DNA of 38,201 bases from JAWXUK01 sp044432725 (GCA_044432725.1 JAWXUL010000025.1:1-38201); one strand, 5' to 3'; positions 1 to 8,057 are shown, numbered from the stretch's first letter. Notes: a model not told the origin generated them from the sequence alone. Made by a program: numbers and translations.

Positions 1-688
1 GCATATGCCCTTTTCCTTAGAAGAGAGCAAAGAGGCACTGGATTATCGTGTCTTATTACAAGAGGAAAAAGTCTTTTACTTAGGAGATGTCAGCACTCGT
101 AGACAAAATACTTTGATTTTTCAAGAAACACAGGAACAAAGTCTCATCCGTTCTTTGCGTTTGGGCAGTGCAACAGAACTAACCACTTTGCTAGAAGGAT
201 TTGTGAAAGAATTGTATGAAAGTAATCTGGGACAAAGTCAACTGTATTTCATGGACATCGTCACTTGTATGAGACGGGTTTGGTATCAGGCAGAACTATC
301 AGGGGCACAGAACATAGAACAAGAATTTTCTGGGAAACACATCGGTAGTTTTTCTAATCAAGAGGCACTGTCTCAGTGGCTTTTCAGCTGTGCTTTGAAG
401 ATACAAAAAGAAATTCATACCAGACAACAGGACAGTAGCAGTGAAAGCATACGTCAGGGGAAACAATATATCCAAGAGCATTATGCCAATCCCGATTTCT
501 CCGTGGAGAACCTTTGTCAGCACCTTCATCTCAGTGCTACTTATTTTTCTACTCTATTCAAAAAAGAAACAGGGACTTGTTTCATTTCCTTTCTCACTTC
601 TGTTCGAATGGAAAAAGCAAAAGAATTGATTCTCACCACCCAAGAAAAAACTTATCTCATTGGGGAGAAGGTGGGGTATTTAGACTGA
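1..688 (+). pseudogene. AraC-type response regulator (YesN-like), truncated at both visible ends
   Basis: This is the C-terminal part of a cytoplasmic YesN-type response regulator. The open frame runs in from the window edge, so the in-frame Met at position 5 is probably internal, and the receiver domain would lie upstream. The second half (about residues 150-225) is an AraC/XylS helix-turn-helix with the usual pattern: an 'IQEHYANPDFSVENLC' helix, then 'YFSTLFKKETG'. The protein stops at 'EKVGYLD', just where an intact AraC domain would continue through its second HTH ('DPNYF...'). The base after the stop is already kinase sequence, so a deletion removed the end of this gene and the start of the next. 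DNA binding by the product is therefore doubtful. Intact relatives usually control carbohydrate-uptake operons; the target here is unknown. Confidence 0.8.
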
Positions 689-1262
689 CAAATTGGTACA
701 AGAGAATGGGGAAAATATCTTAAATCAAGTGAATTTGAGTTTAGACATTCATCTCAAAAATACCATGGCTGTGTCGGATGCCCTTTATTATCGCATGATC
801 AAGAAAACAGATTTTGCTTCAGGGGACATTCATAAAGAAGTGCAACTTCTCTATGAAAGCAACAAGGATTCTCTTGTTTCTATCGCTGTATTTTTGGAGG
901 ATGGGACAGTTGTCAGTGCTGCCCCCTTGTCTGAATTGAAAATTTCTGCCACGCCAGAGGAAGAGGACTGGTTTCAATCTGCAATAACTGAAGGCGATGT
1001 GTTCCATTTTTCCCAACCTCATGTGCAAAACTTGTTTTATAACACTAGTTATCGATATGATTGGGTGATTTCTCTCAGTCGTCGTGTAGAACTTCTCTAC
1101 GAAGGCAGATTGCGAGAAGGCGTTTTGCTTCTGGATTTGAGTTTTGATGGGATTGGGAAACTTTGTCAAGGAATCAGTTCTCTTTCCTCTCATTACATCT
1201 ATTTGATGGACAACAATGGGGAATTAATTTATCATCCTGTGCTACAACAAATTAATAATTGA
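687..1262 (+). pseudogene. Sensor histidine kinase (YesM-like), extracytoplasmic sensor fragment
   Basis: The frame opens inside the deletion scar. Read from 687 it gives 'DKLVQENGENILNQVN', with no proper start codon (the first candidate is TTG at 693) and no preceding membrane segment. The visible 190 residues resemble the membrane-distal half of a dCache-type sensor: a long first helix ('VNLSLDIHLKNTMAVSDALYYRMI'), then beta-rich sequence ending in 'YIYLMDNNGELIYHP', a motif common in YesM kinases. Translation ends at a TGA at 1260. The rest of the sensor, the second membrane segment, HAMP and the phospho-acceptor histidine box are all missing. It is the N-terminal remnant of the same kinase whose ATPase end follows directly. 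Confidence 0.75.
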
Positions 1263-1633
1263 AAGAAGTTCTTTGCATGAAATTAGTACTACAACCCCTC
1301 TTGGAAAATGCCATCTATCACGGTATGGCACAAGCAGAGGGAGAGGGGGAAATTATCATAGAAGGAAAAAAATCCGCTGAAGAGGAAAATATCCTTCTGC
1401 TCACGGTCTCGGATAATGGCTGTGGTATGCCCGAGGAATCTGTCGAAAAATTAATGAATGGTGCGTATCAAGGGGTAAATTCCAGAGGTTCTGGCGTTGG
1501 ATTTTACAATGTTAACCAGAGAATACAGCTGACCTATGGGAAAGAATACGGACTTTCTCTCTGGTCAGAACCAGATGAGGGGACAGTGGTGACCGTGCGC
1601 TTGCCCTTGGAAAGAAAAGAGGTTGAAAAATGA
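1259..1633 (+). pseudogene. Sensor histidine kinase (YesM-like), HATPase fragment
   Basis: About 120 residues of a GHKL ATPase domain. The N box is 'LVLQPLLENAIYHGM', the G1 region is 'VSDNGCGMP', and the G2-like segment is 'GSGVGFYNVNQRIQLTYG'. In intact YesM-type kinases these follow the dimerisation/phospho-acceptor His_kinase domain, which is absent here. A deletion joined this segment to the sensor fragment in a different frame, with a stop between them. The ATPase fold itself looks undamaged, but without the phospho-acceptor it cannot work as a kinase. Its stop overlaps the next start by 4 bases (ATGA), preserving the original operon arrangement. Confidence 0.8.
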
Positions 1634-1812
1634 AATGTCATGTTTGGCTCAATTTTCTTTTTGCCATTGTTGTGGGGATTTTATTTGTTCTTTCTAGAAA
1701 AGAACAGTATACCAATGAAGATGCATTGGAATTAGTGGTGATTTTTCGAGATATCAGCCATGGTATTCCCGACACGATGATGATTGTTCTGTTCTTGCCC
1801 AAACTTTATTAA
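1630..1812 (+). pseudogene. Remnant of a secreted or anchored binding protein
   Basis: A 60-codon frame that begins with a hydrophobic signal/anchor segment (residues 5-21, 'VWLNFLFAIVVGILFVL') and continues 'SRKEQYTNEDALELVVIFRDISHG' before running into unrelated sequence and a stop. Its place behind a YesM-type kinase, with a 4-base start/stop overlap, fits the sugar-type substrate-binding protein often encoded third in such operons. Too little is left to assign a family with confidence. It shares the decay of the two genes upstream. Confidence 0.45.
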
Positions 1813-1973
1813 CTTATGCTTTTCTTTTGAAAAGGGAGGGCCTTTCGAAAAATATACTTGGCTTCCTTGTGAGGTGTTTTCGGTACAGAGTTAAAAAGTA
1901 TGCCAGTGGTCGTCCTGTGGATGGATGCCCTCAAGTGCAACCATCTTCTTTCTGATAAAAAATATTTTTCCCC
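1813..1973 (+). other. Non-coding decay region
   Basis: No open frame of note. Short stretches in different frames still look protein-like, but none is continuous, consistent with the tail of the decayed operon. It contains one copy of the short intergenic sequence TTGTGAGGTGTT at 1867-1878. Confidence 0.4.
1867..1878 (+). repeat. Intergenic 12-mer TTGTGAGGTGTT, copy 1
   Basis: Exact copy of a 12-base word also found at 7946 and 16080, with a one-mismatch copy at 13662. All four are on the plus strand and outside genes. Confidence 0.5.
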
Positions 1974-2002
1974 TTGACAAAAAGGTTTGTAAGTGATAAA
2001 CT
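1974..2002 (+). promoter_or_regulatory. SigA-type promoter of the BlaI/BlaR1-like operon
   Basis: TTGACA (1974-1979), a 17-base spacer and TAAACT (1997-2002), 55 bases ahead of the repressor gene. The first dyad operator fills most of the spacer and runs into the -10 box, so a repressor bound there would block RNA polymerase. Confidence 0.75.
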
Positions 2003-2027
2003 CATATTAGGTTTATAAATCACAAAC
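1985..2027. promoter_or_regulatory. Two 17-bp dyad operators for the BlaI-like repressor
   Basis: Two imperfect palindromes, GTTTGTAAGTGATAAAC (1985-2001) and GTTTATAAATCACAAAC (2011-2027), each with GTTT...AAAC ends, centres 26 bases apart. The second is close to the reverse complement of the first, so the whole region is also an inverted repeat. One overlaps the promoter and the other the likely transcription start. This is the expected arrangement for autoregulation by a BlaI/MecI-type dimer. Confidence 0.75.
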
Positions 2028-2056
2028 CCTTTACAGGGATAGAAAGGAATCATCAC

Positions 2057-2446
2057 ATGAAAGCATTTCAATTAGGTGAGCCACTAGGGGAGATTGAGCA
2101 AAAATTTGCCAATTTAGTCTGGGAGAACGAGCCAATCACCTCCATGGACTTGGTAAAACTTTGTGAAGAAGCGTTAAACTGGAAAAAATCCACCACTTTT
2201 AGCATTCTGCGAAAATTCTGTCAGCGTGGGATTTTCAAAAACGAAAAATCACTGGTCAGCTCCTTGATTTCCAAAGAGGAACTGAAATTGCTCCAAAGCA
2301 AGCAGTTTTTAGAGAATACTTATGACGGCTCTTTGCCACAATTTATTGCTGCTTTTGTGTCAAAATCCGATTTAAGTTCGGAAGAACTGGCTGAAATTCA
2401 AAAAATCATTCAGAATCAAGGACAGGAGGGCGAAAATGGGAACTAA
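2057..2446 (+). CDS. BlaI/MecI/CopY-family transcriptional repressor
   Basis: A 129-residue winged-helix repressor, the usual length for BlaI/MecI. Residues 1-75 hold the DNA-binding domain ('LGEIEQKFANLVWENEPITSMDLVKLCEE', then 'KKSTTFSILRKFCQRGIF', close to the recognition-helix pattern of the family). The C-terminal third is the helical dimerisation region ('LPQFIAAFVSKSDLSSEELAEIQKII'), which in this family carries the cleavage or inactivation site. The start has a clear Shine-Dalgarno (AGAAAGGA). It overlaps the downstream M56 gene by 11 bases, the standard repressor-sensor pair. The dyads at 1985-2027 indicate autoregulation. What it controls besides its own operon is not visible; no beta-lactamase or penicillin-binding-protein gene lies nearby. 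Confidence 0.88.
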   Translation: MKAFQLGEPLGEIEQKFANLVWENEPITSMDLVKLCEEALNWKKSTTFSILRKFCQRGIFKNEKSLVSSLISKEELKLLQSKQFLENTYDGSLPQFIAAFVSKSDLSSEELAEIQKIIQNQGQEGENGN

Positions 2447-4475
2447 TCTCTTTCTCTCCATCCTCAATCAAAGTATTATGGGGACAGGCGTGATTCTGGC
2501 TGTACTGTTGGCACGATATTTTCTAAAAAAGAAGGGTCAAGCCACCTGTTTTGCTCTGTGGTCACTGGTTTTTCTTCGATTATCTCTGCCCTTCACCTTT
2601 GAAATCCCCAATTTTCAGAAAACAGAGGGTGAAACCATTTCTACAGTTCAAACTTTTTTCCTCCCTCGTGTGGAGCATCCCAGTGAGACAAATTCCAGTT
2701 TTCCGCCCACAGAACTGCCAGAAAGTCCTCCACTCACAGAAAGCAAAGTAGAAATTTTAGAAACTGAAACCAAAGAAATTGATTATTTTCAAGTTGTTCT
2801 TGTTATTTGGCTCCTAGGCGTTGGGATGATGTTGGGATTTTTCCTCTATTCATCCCTGAAACTACAGAAAAAAATCCGTTATGCCAGTAAATTAGAGAAT
2901 AATTTGTATGCCCTCGATCACATTCAAACGGCATTTGTGTGGGGACTAGTGAAACCGAAGATTTATCTCCCTTCTGCTATGACAGAGGAAGAAAAAAGCT
3001 ATATTCTCCCTCATGAGCAGTATCATATCCAAAGATTTGACCATATTTCTCGACTATTTGCCTATTTTTGTCTGAGCTTTCACTGGTTTAATCCCCTTGT
3101 CTGGCTTGCCTATGTGCTGGCTGGGAAGGATATGGAATTATCTGTAGATGAAAAAATGATTAACGATTTTAGTAATCATAAGGCAGATTTTCAGCAAAAA
3201 TATGCTGAAACCCTTCTCCATTATGCCACAAATCAAAAATTAGTTTCTCCCCTCGCCTTTGGACAGGGGAACGTGAAAGAAAGGATCTGTAATATTATGA
3301 AAAGAAAAGAAAAGAACCGATTTTTCACTGGTTTGGTCACAGTTTTTGCCTTGGTCACTTTGGTGGCTTGCAGTGTAGAAAATATCGAGGACAGCGATAT
3401 AAACGACGGAAATTCTGGAATTACCCCACAAAATGCCACTGAAAACAACACAAATACCTCCAATTCTGCCGAAGATTTCTATGAATACGACATGGAAGCA
3501 CTACAAATGAAGTGGCAAATGGAATTAGGAAGTGGGAACTTTATCGGCTTTTATGAGGAGTATTTTTCCCTCTTTGGAAATCAGGAACTTTTAGAGGAAA
3601 CACAGGATTGGGAGAGCTTGATTTTGGAGGGCTTTGGGATAGAAAACCGAGTTTTTACTCAAAAACTCAGTGGAAAAGAGTATATTCAAATCTTTTTAGA
3701 CGAAGAATCCCTCTGGCTTGACCTGAACGGAGAGGAAATCCCCAGTCAAAAAGCAATAGAAACACCGAATTCTTTAGACGAGGAAATTGATTTAATGGTG
3801 TACAATCACGAGATTCAAGACAGAAAACAAGAGGTACGACAAGCTGTTTCTCAGAAAATTATGGCAAATTGTGACGAAAAGCAGATAGATTTAGGTCAAA
3901 TAAACTTCTATTATGCCGATTCAGCAGGCATGACTTACAGTGAATATGGGGAGACCTACCCAGTGGACGCTTCTTTCACAGATATGACCGTGGAACTTGC
4001 CATGTCGGGGGATTATTTCATCACAGGGCTGACGAAATTGGACAAAGAAGATCGAAAATACCATCTTGTGGAGGAATTTATCGCAAAAACAGAGCTTGGC
4101 GAAACAGCAGAATTGCGTATCGTCTGGCTTAATCAAGGAGATGTTTTTGTGGATGAATCTGCTCCTTATACCTCTGAAACCCACGATATTTTCAGCATTA
4201 CGGATATTTATTATGAAAATGGGCTGTTTGAAGTCCACGATTGGTTTGAACCCACTGATGTGGTGAATGTGAAGCATTTTTCCCATCTCATTCAAGAGCA
4301 TAACGACGCAAGCCATGTTGTCCATGAAAGTGGCATGGAAACTTTCTCCCCAGCCAGTTATTTGATTTTTCTTGCCCACGACCCTCGTGCCAAGGCTAGT
4401 GATTTTATCTGGACTTTTTACCAGTTTTTGTTTATAGAACAGATACACAATGAAACTTTAGCCGAATCATGGTAA
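2436..4475 (+). CDS. BlaR1-like M56 membrane metalloprotease with an atypical sensor domain
   Basis: A 679-residue membrane protein. The N-terminal half matches BlaR1/MecR1 M56 peptidases: membrane helices near residues 8-28, 35-50 and 115-140, then the zinc motif HEQYH at about 193-197 (HExxH pattern) with 'RFDH' just after, 'FHWFNPLVWLAY', and 'ELSVDEKMI' with a candidate third ligand region. A fourth hydrophobic helix ('FFTGLVTVFALVTLVACS') precedes the extracytoplasmic part. The roughly 370 C-terminal residues lack the penicillin-binding SxxK/SxN/KTG motifs of true BlaR1, so a beta-lactam is probably not the signal. The region is acidic and not recognisable to me. Inference: on sensing its ligand, the protease inactivates the BlaI-like partner and derepresses the operon. 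Confidence 0.85.
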   Translation: MGTNLFLSILNQSIMGTGVILAVLLARYFLKKKGQATCFALWSLVFLRLSLPFTFEIPNFQKTEGETISTVQTFFLPRVEHPSETNSSFPPTELPESPPLTESKVEILETETKEIDYFQVVLVIWLLGVGMMLGFFLYSSLKLQKKIRYASKLENNLYALDHIQTAFVWGLVKPKIYLPSAMTEEEKSYILPHEQYHIQRFDHISRLFAYFCLSFHWFNPLVWLAYVLAGKDMELSVDEKMINDFSNHKADFQQKYAETLLHYATNQKLVSPLAFGQGNVKERICNIMKRKEKNRFFTGLVTVFALVTLVACSVENIEDSDINDGNSGITPQNATENNTNTSNSAEDFYEYDMEALQMKWQMELGSGNFIGFYEEYFSLFGNQELLEETQDWESLILEGFGIENRVFTQKLSGKEYIQIFLDEESLWLDLNGEEIPSQKAIETPNSLDEEIDLMVYNHEIQDRKQEVRQAVSQKIMANCDEKQIDLGQINFYYADSAGMTYSEYGETYPVDASFTDMTVELAMSGDYFITGLTKLDKEDRKYHLVEEFIAKTELGETAELRIVWLNQGDVFVDESAPYTSETHDIFSITDIYYENGLFEVHDWFEPTDVVNVKHFSHLIQEHNDASHVVHESGMETFSPASYLIFLAHDPRAKASDFIWTFYQFLFIEQIHNETLAESW

Positions 4476-4480
4476 AAACA

Positions 4481-4515
4481 AACTCCTCTGAAACCAAGAC
4501 GGTTTTAGGGGAGTT
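4481..4515 (+). terminator. Stem-loop terminator after the M56 gene
   Basis: A long stem, AACTCCTCTGAAACC pairing with GGTTTTAGGGGAGTT around a short loop, starts 6 bases after the stop. The T-tract is weak (ATTATTTGG), so termination may be incomplete. Confidence 0.6.
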
Positions 4516-4659
4516 ATTATTTGGTTTGAAAAAAGTGTTTTAATAAACAATTCGTATGTCAAATCTATTTTCTCTAAGTGATAAATAAGGGGTTGACGAT
4601 CTAGATCAATAACCAGATTATAGAAAAACGCATTTGTTTCTTTTATCTCTTGGAATCTA

Positions 4660-4688
4660 TAGACAAAGAAAAACAAATGTGTTATACT
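4660..4688 (+). promoter_or_regulatory. Promoter of the DGC-SBP operon (TAGACA type)
   Basis: TAGACA (4660-4665), a 17-base spacer ending in TGTGT, and TATACT (4683-4688). The non-consensus -35 box TAGACA is shared with the promoters at 13771 and 19131. Confidence 0.65.
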
Positions 4689-4828
4689 ATATTGATTACA
4701 TTTTTTAGATGGCTAGATAGTGACCTTAATCTAAAAGGGAGTCGTGAACGAAAACAATCAATTATAAATTATGTCAATACCTGTGGATGAATTTTTTGAT
4801 CAAGAGATGAAGGGATAGAGGAAACGTT
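4689..4828 (+). other. 140-base leader with a hairpin
   Basis: The untranslated leader of the DGC gene contains an inverted repeat, TTTTAGAT (4703-4710) and ATCTAAAA (4729-4736), near the likely 5' end of the transcript. I do not recognise a c-di-GMP riboswitch or any other known class in it. The ribosome site is GATAGAGGAAACG just before 4829. Confidence 0.4.
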
Positions 4829-5947
4829 ATGAAAAAAGAAAAAAGAAAAGGCAATCTGATCTGGGTACTGATTGCTATTTTGGCTGTCATATTTGGCATG
4901 ATGTCCTTTCAAATAAATGACTTAATGACAATTCAAAACGATATCGTTAGTGATTTATCCGAAGTGGAATATCTCAGTTCCAGTACACAAAGATTAACCT
5001 TAATGGTGGTCACAAATCACAAGGATAATCGTGTGAGCTATTATATTGATGAGCAGACATCAAAATTTCTCAATGTAGAGAGCAACGAGAAACTTTCAGT
5101 ACTGAGTAATCCAGAAATTGCTGCCATGGCTGAGCAAGTCATTATCAACTGGAACGCACTGAATGCTTTGTACGAGTTGCCCGTAGATGACGAAGAGGCA
5201 AGCTATGATGTGGACTCCATTCTTTTAGCCAGCAACAATCATTTCAATAGTATGACCGACTTATCCCTCGCAATCAGCGCAGAAACTGACATGCTCAACG
5301 GAGAAATCGAAACCCTTCAGTTATACAGCTATATCGTCCTTGCCATCATCGCATTTTGTATCATCAATTACATTGTGTATTCCTCCATTATACTGAAAAG
5401 AAGCAATGAAATGGCGGCAATCGCTTCTGTGGATATTGCAACAGGACTCTATAATCGTTCCAAATGTCAAGAGTTGTTTAAAGATACCTATACCACTGGC
5501 AGAGAACAGCAACCGGCTGTTGTGGTGATTGACTTGAACGATCTGAAAAAGACCAATGATATTCAAGGACACAGAGTGGGAGATGAACTGATTTCTTCTT
5601 TTGCAAGCATATTAAAAGAAGCAGTCAACGTACATTCCATCAAACCATTTTTAGGACGTTATGGTGGAGATGAATTTGTAGTCTATCACAAAGATATCGA
5701 AAAAGAAGACGAGATTTTAGCCTTTTTAAAAGAACTTGATTACCTTTCTAGCGAGTTCAACAAAAATGTCAATAAAAAATTCTCTATTTCTTACGCTGTT
5801 GGCTATGCCATTAACACAGATGGAAAAGATGGACTGGGTACCAGACAACTCTTTGATGAAGCGGACGAGTGTATGTATACGAATAAAAAGCAAATGAAAA
5901 AAGCCTTAGAACTTCACGAAAATGAAGTAAATAAGACTGAAACTTAG
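4829..5947 (+). CDS. Membrane diguanylate cyclase, partner of an SBP
   Basis: A 372-residue GGDEF protein predicted to make c-di-GMP from two GTP. Membrane segments at about 10-26 and 165-187 enclose an extracytoplasmic domain of about 140 residues that looks mainly helical ('VEYLSSSTQRLTLMVV', 'SVLSNPEIAAMAEQVIINWNAL'), similar in feel to four-helix-bundle ligand sensors. The GGDEF domain covers about 200-360, with 'VVVIDLNDLKKTND' for metal and guanine binding and an intact GGDEF at 279-283. The RxxD inhibitory site five residues upstream is absent (SIKP), so product inhibition through it is unlikely. It is co-transcribed with the SBP gene 17 bases downstream. A single-chain paralogue of both proteins is encoded at 16146-19001. 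Inference: the extracytoplasmic domain reads the state of the SBP. Confidence 0.88.
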   Translation: MKKEKRKGNLIWVLIAILAVIFGMMSFQINDLMTIQNDIVSDLSEVEYLSSSTQRLTLMVVTNHKDNRVSYYIDEQTSKFLNVESNEKLSVLSNPEIAAMAEQVIINWNALNALYELPVDDEEASYDVDSILLASNNHFNSMTDLSLAISAETDMLNGEIETLQLYSYIVLAIIAFCIINYIVYSSIILKRSNEMAAIASVDIATGLYNRSKCQELFKDTYTTGREQQPAVVVIDLNDLKKTNDIQGHRVGDELISSFASILKEAVNVHSIKPFLGRYGGDEFVVYHKDIEKEDEILAFLKELDYLSSEFNKNVNKKFSISYAVGYAINTDGKDGLGTRQLFDEADECMYTNKKQMKKALELHENEVNKTET

Positions 5948-5964
5948 AAAGTTGGTATGTTTGA

Positions 5965-7671
5965 ATGAGTGAAAAAAAGACAAAAAAATCTTCTGACAAT
6001 GCTGCTACTGGTGAATATAGCGAAATTTACAGCCAAAAACTAGATGTTGAAAATATTGACAAGAAAATGAAAAAGACCTTTCTTTTGGCACATGGCGTTG
6101 TGATTGGTGTTTTTCTAGCCTTGATCATTTTTATTGTTGGACAGCAAAACAGTTCTGAAGATAGCAAAGAGTATATCGGTGGGAACATCATCCGACTGGC
6201 CAATGGGATTGGGGAACCAGCAGATAACTACGTTGTGGGAAATCCATGGAAAAATGCTTCTCTTTTAGGGATGCTGACCATGCGAAGCCTTTTCTTAACG
6301 GACAGCACTTATACAGAAATCAATGAAAGACTGGCAGAAAAATACGAGGTCTTGGATGATGGTTGTACCTATGTCATCACCATGAGAGAGAATCAATTCT
6401 GGTCTGATGGCGAGGAAATCACTGTGGAAGATGTGGTCTTTAGCTTTCATGCCTTTATGTCTTGTGATGATGTGAACTCCAATATGTCAGCTGCTTTTAA
6501 TCACATTGTGGGAGCCACAGAATATGCCGAAGGAAAAGCAGATTCCATTACAGGTATTACCAGCGAAGGAAATACCGTCACCATTCAGATTGACGAGCCA
6601 TATAGTACCTTTGCCTTGATGTTGACCCAGTTTGTCCCTGTGCCAGAGCATGTTTTAAAAGATGAAGACTGGACTACCTTGACCCAAGACCATGACTTTT
6701 TCACCTCTGACCATATTGTGTGCAGTGGACAGTATGTGGTAGGTGGTTTGGATGAAGAGAAAAATATGATTTTAGTGCATAATCCCTATTATACGGACAC
6801 CTTGTCTGATATTGAAACCATTTTATTTTGTTGGGATTATGAAAACACAGAACTGGACTACTACCCTACCAATGATATCACTAAAATGGTGAGTTATCGT
6901 AGCATGAAAGGCTATGAAGAGCATGAAGTCAGCGTTTATTATTATCGCTATTTTGTCTTTAACTTAGCTGGCGGAGATGAAGGCGAAGAAAATTCTGCTA
7001 TGCAAGACGTTCGTGTCAGGCAAGCCATAAACCACGCCATTGATGTGGAAACATTGCTCAAAGACGTGTATCTTGACAAAGGGGAACAAGTGTATGGTGG
7101 TTCTATTGGCCATGCAGAGGAAGTCTATGACTATGACCCTGAAAAAGCAAAAGCCCTGTTAGAAGAAGCAGATTATGATTTTAGCAGAACTTTTGTCATT
7201 TCTTATTATTCAGGAGATTCCAATTCTCGTATTTTCTTAGAGCGAGTCAAAGCCTATTTAGAAGCTGTGGGCTTAACCGTTGAATTATACAAAGCAGGCA
7301 GTGGTGAGCTATACGAAAATCCTAATTACGATATGATGATGAAAAATCTTTCTTCCTTAAATACAGAGGACTGGTATAGTGAATACCTTTCCACCAACGC
7401 AAATCTAGGGCAGTTATTAGGCAGAGAAGGGGAATTTGATGATTTAGTTTCACAACTCACCTCGACGCCTGATATAAAGGAGTATAACAGCATTTTACAA
7501 GAATTAGTGGATTTGGAACAAGGATTACTATACAAAATGCCTATGTTCCTCATTGGGGAAGCTGTTTATATCAATGGAAATCGTCTTTCTGTTCCTGATG
7601 ATATGGTGTTTGGAAACACACGTTATCGCTCTGATGTGCGCTTAGATGAATGGTTTGTCATCAAAGAGTAA
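5965..7671 (+). CDS. Membrane-anchored family-5 solute-binding protein, likely sensory
   Basis: A 568-residue protein of the SBP_bac_5 (oligopeptide/dipeptide/nickel-binding) family. It has a charged cytoplasmic N-terminus (1-37), one membrane helix (about 39-59) and the binding fold outside the cell. Family signatures include 'LAEKYEVLDDGCTYVITMRENQFWSDGEEITVEDVVFSF' in spaced form, 'HNPYY', 'VRVRQAINHAID' and 'YDYDPEKAKALLEEA'. It has no lipobox, unlike typical Gram-positive SBPs; the anchor is a transmembrane helix with a cytoplasmic tail. No permease or ATPase gene is adjacent, so a transport role is unlikely from context. Its start has almost no Shine-Dalgarno, suggesting coupling to translation of the DGC gene ending 17 bases upstream. 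The ligand is unknown; a peptide is the family default. Confidence 0.88.
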   Translation: MSEKKTKKSSDNAATGEYSEIYSQKLDVENIDKKMKKTFLLAHGVVIGVFLALIIFIVGQQNSSEDSKEYIGGNIIRLANGIGEPADNYVVGNPWKNASLLGMLTMRSLFLTDSTYTEINERLAEKYEVLDDGCTYVITMRENQFWSDGEEITVEDVVFSFHAFMSCDDVNSNMSAAFNHIVGATEYAEGKADSITGITSEGNTVTIQIDEPYSTFALMLTQFVPVPEHVLKDEDWTTLTQDHDFFTSDHIVCSGQYVVGGLDEEKNMILVHNPYYTDTLSDIETILFCWDYENTELDYYPTNDITKMVSYRSMKGYEEHEVSVYYYRYFVFNLAGGDEGEENSAMQDVRVRQAINHAIDVETLLKDVYLDKGEQVYGGSIGHAEEVYDYDPEKAKALLEEADYDFSRTFVISYYSGDSNSRIFLERVKAYLEAVGLTVELYKAGSGELYENPNYDMMMKNLSSLNTEDWYSEYLSTNANLGQLLGREGEFDDLVSQLTSTPDIKEYNSILQELVDLEQGLLYKMPMFLIGEAVYINGNRLSVPDDMVFGNTRYRSDVRLDEWFVIKE

Positions 7672-7716
7672 AGACAACACCTTTTGCAATCTAAATTATG
7701 TTGAATACAAAATGAT

Positions 7717-7755
7717 AACACCCAGACCTTATCTCAAAAGTAAGGTCTGGGTGTT
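7717..7755 (+). terminator. Stem-loop terminator after the DGC-SBP operon
   Basis: Perfect 15-bp stem, AACACCCAGACCTTA with TAAGGTCTGGGTGTT, and a 9-base loop. The tail ATTGTCTGTTTT is only moderately T-rich. Confidence 0.75.
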
Positions 7756-7836
7756 ATTGTCTGTTTTGGGAAAAATGAGCCGAAAGGGAACAATCTTCCC
7801 ACACAACAAAACAACACAAATAGAACAAAAAGTTGC

Positions 7837-7855
7837 AAAAAAAAAAAAAAAAAAA
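7837..7855 (+). repeat. A19 homopolymer upstream of a promoter
   Basis: Nineteen consecutive A residues end 17 bases before the -35 box of the PAS-GGDEF operon. An A-tract here could act as an UP element or bend DNA, and runs of this length are prone to slippage. Confidence 0.7.
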
Positions 7856-7872
7856 CAAATTAGGCACTTTTC

Positions 7873-7901
7873 TTGCAATATATGTTAGAATGTGTTATAA
7901 T
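7873..7901 (+). promoter_or_regulatory. Promoter of the two PAS-GGDEF genes
   Basis: TTGCAA (7873-7878), a 17-base spacer ending in TGTGT, and TATAAT (7896-7901), about 157 bases before the start codon. The A19 tract lies just upstream. Confidence 0.7.
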
Positions 7902-7924
7902 GAATTCACTGTTGATTTTTGTGG

Positions 7925-7973
7925 TCATTTCTGGGAAATGAAGGATTGTGAGGTGTTCCAATATGACCTCGCA
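7925..7973 (+). other. Tandem hairpins in the leader of the PAS-GGDEF operon
   Basis: Two adjacent stem-loops in the 156-base leader: TCATTTC/GAAATGA with a 3-base loop (7925-7941), and TGTGAGGT/ACCTCGCA with an 11-base loop (7947-7973, one G-U pair). The second includes the 12-mer TTGTGAGGTGTT. No known riboswitch consensus is recognised. Confidence 0.4.
7946..7957 (+). repeat. Intergenic 12-mer TTGTGAGGTGTT, copy 2
   Basis: Exact copy, located in the 5' arm and loop of the second leader hairpin. Confidence 0.5.
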
Positions 7974-8057
7974 GACAAAAATTAATACAAAGTGGAAGAA
8001 AACGAAGGGAATACATCTGTTTTCTTAGAAAATGAATAAAAGGAAGTAGTAGTCATC

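Noticed and set aside
2436..4475. Beta-lactam sensor BlaR1/MecR1 proper
   Set aside because: The extracytoplasmic domain has none of the penicillin-binding motifs, and no beta-lactamase or PBP gene is adjacent.
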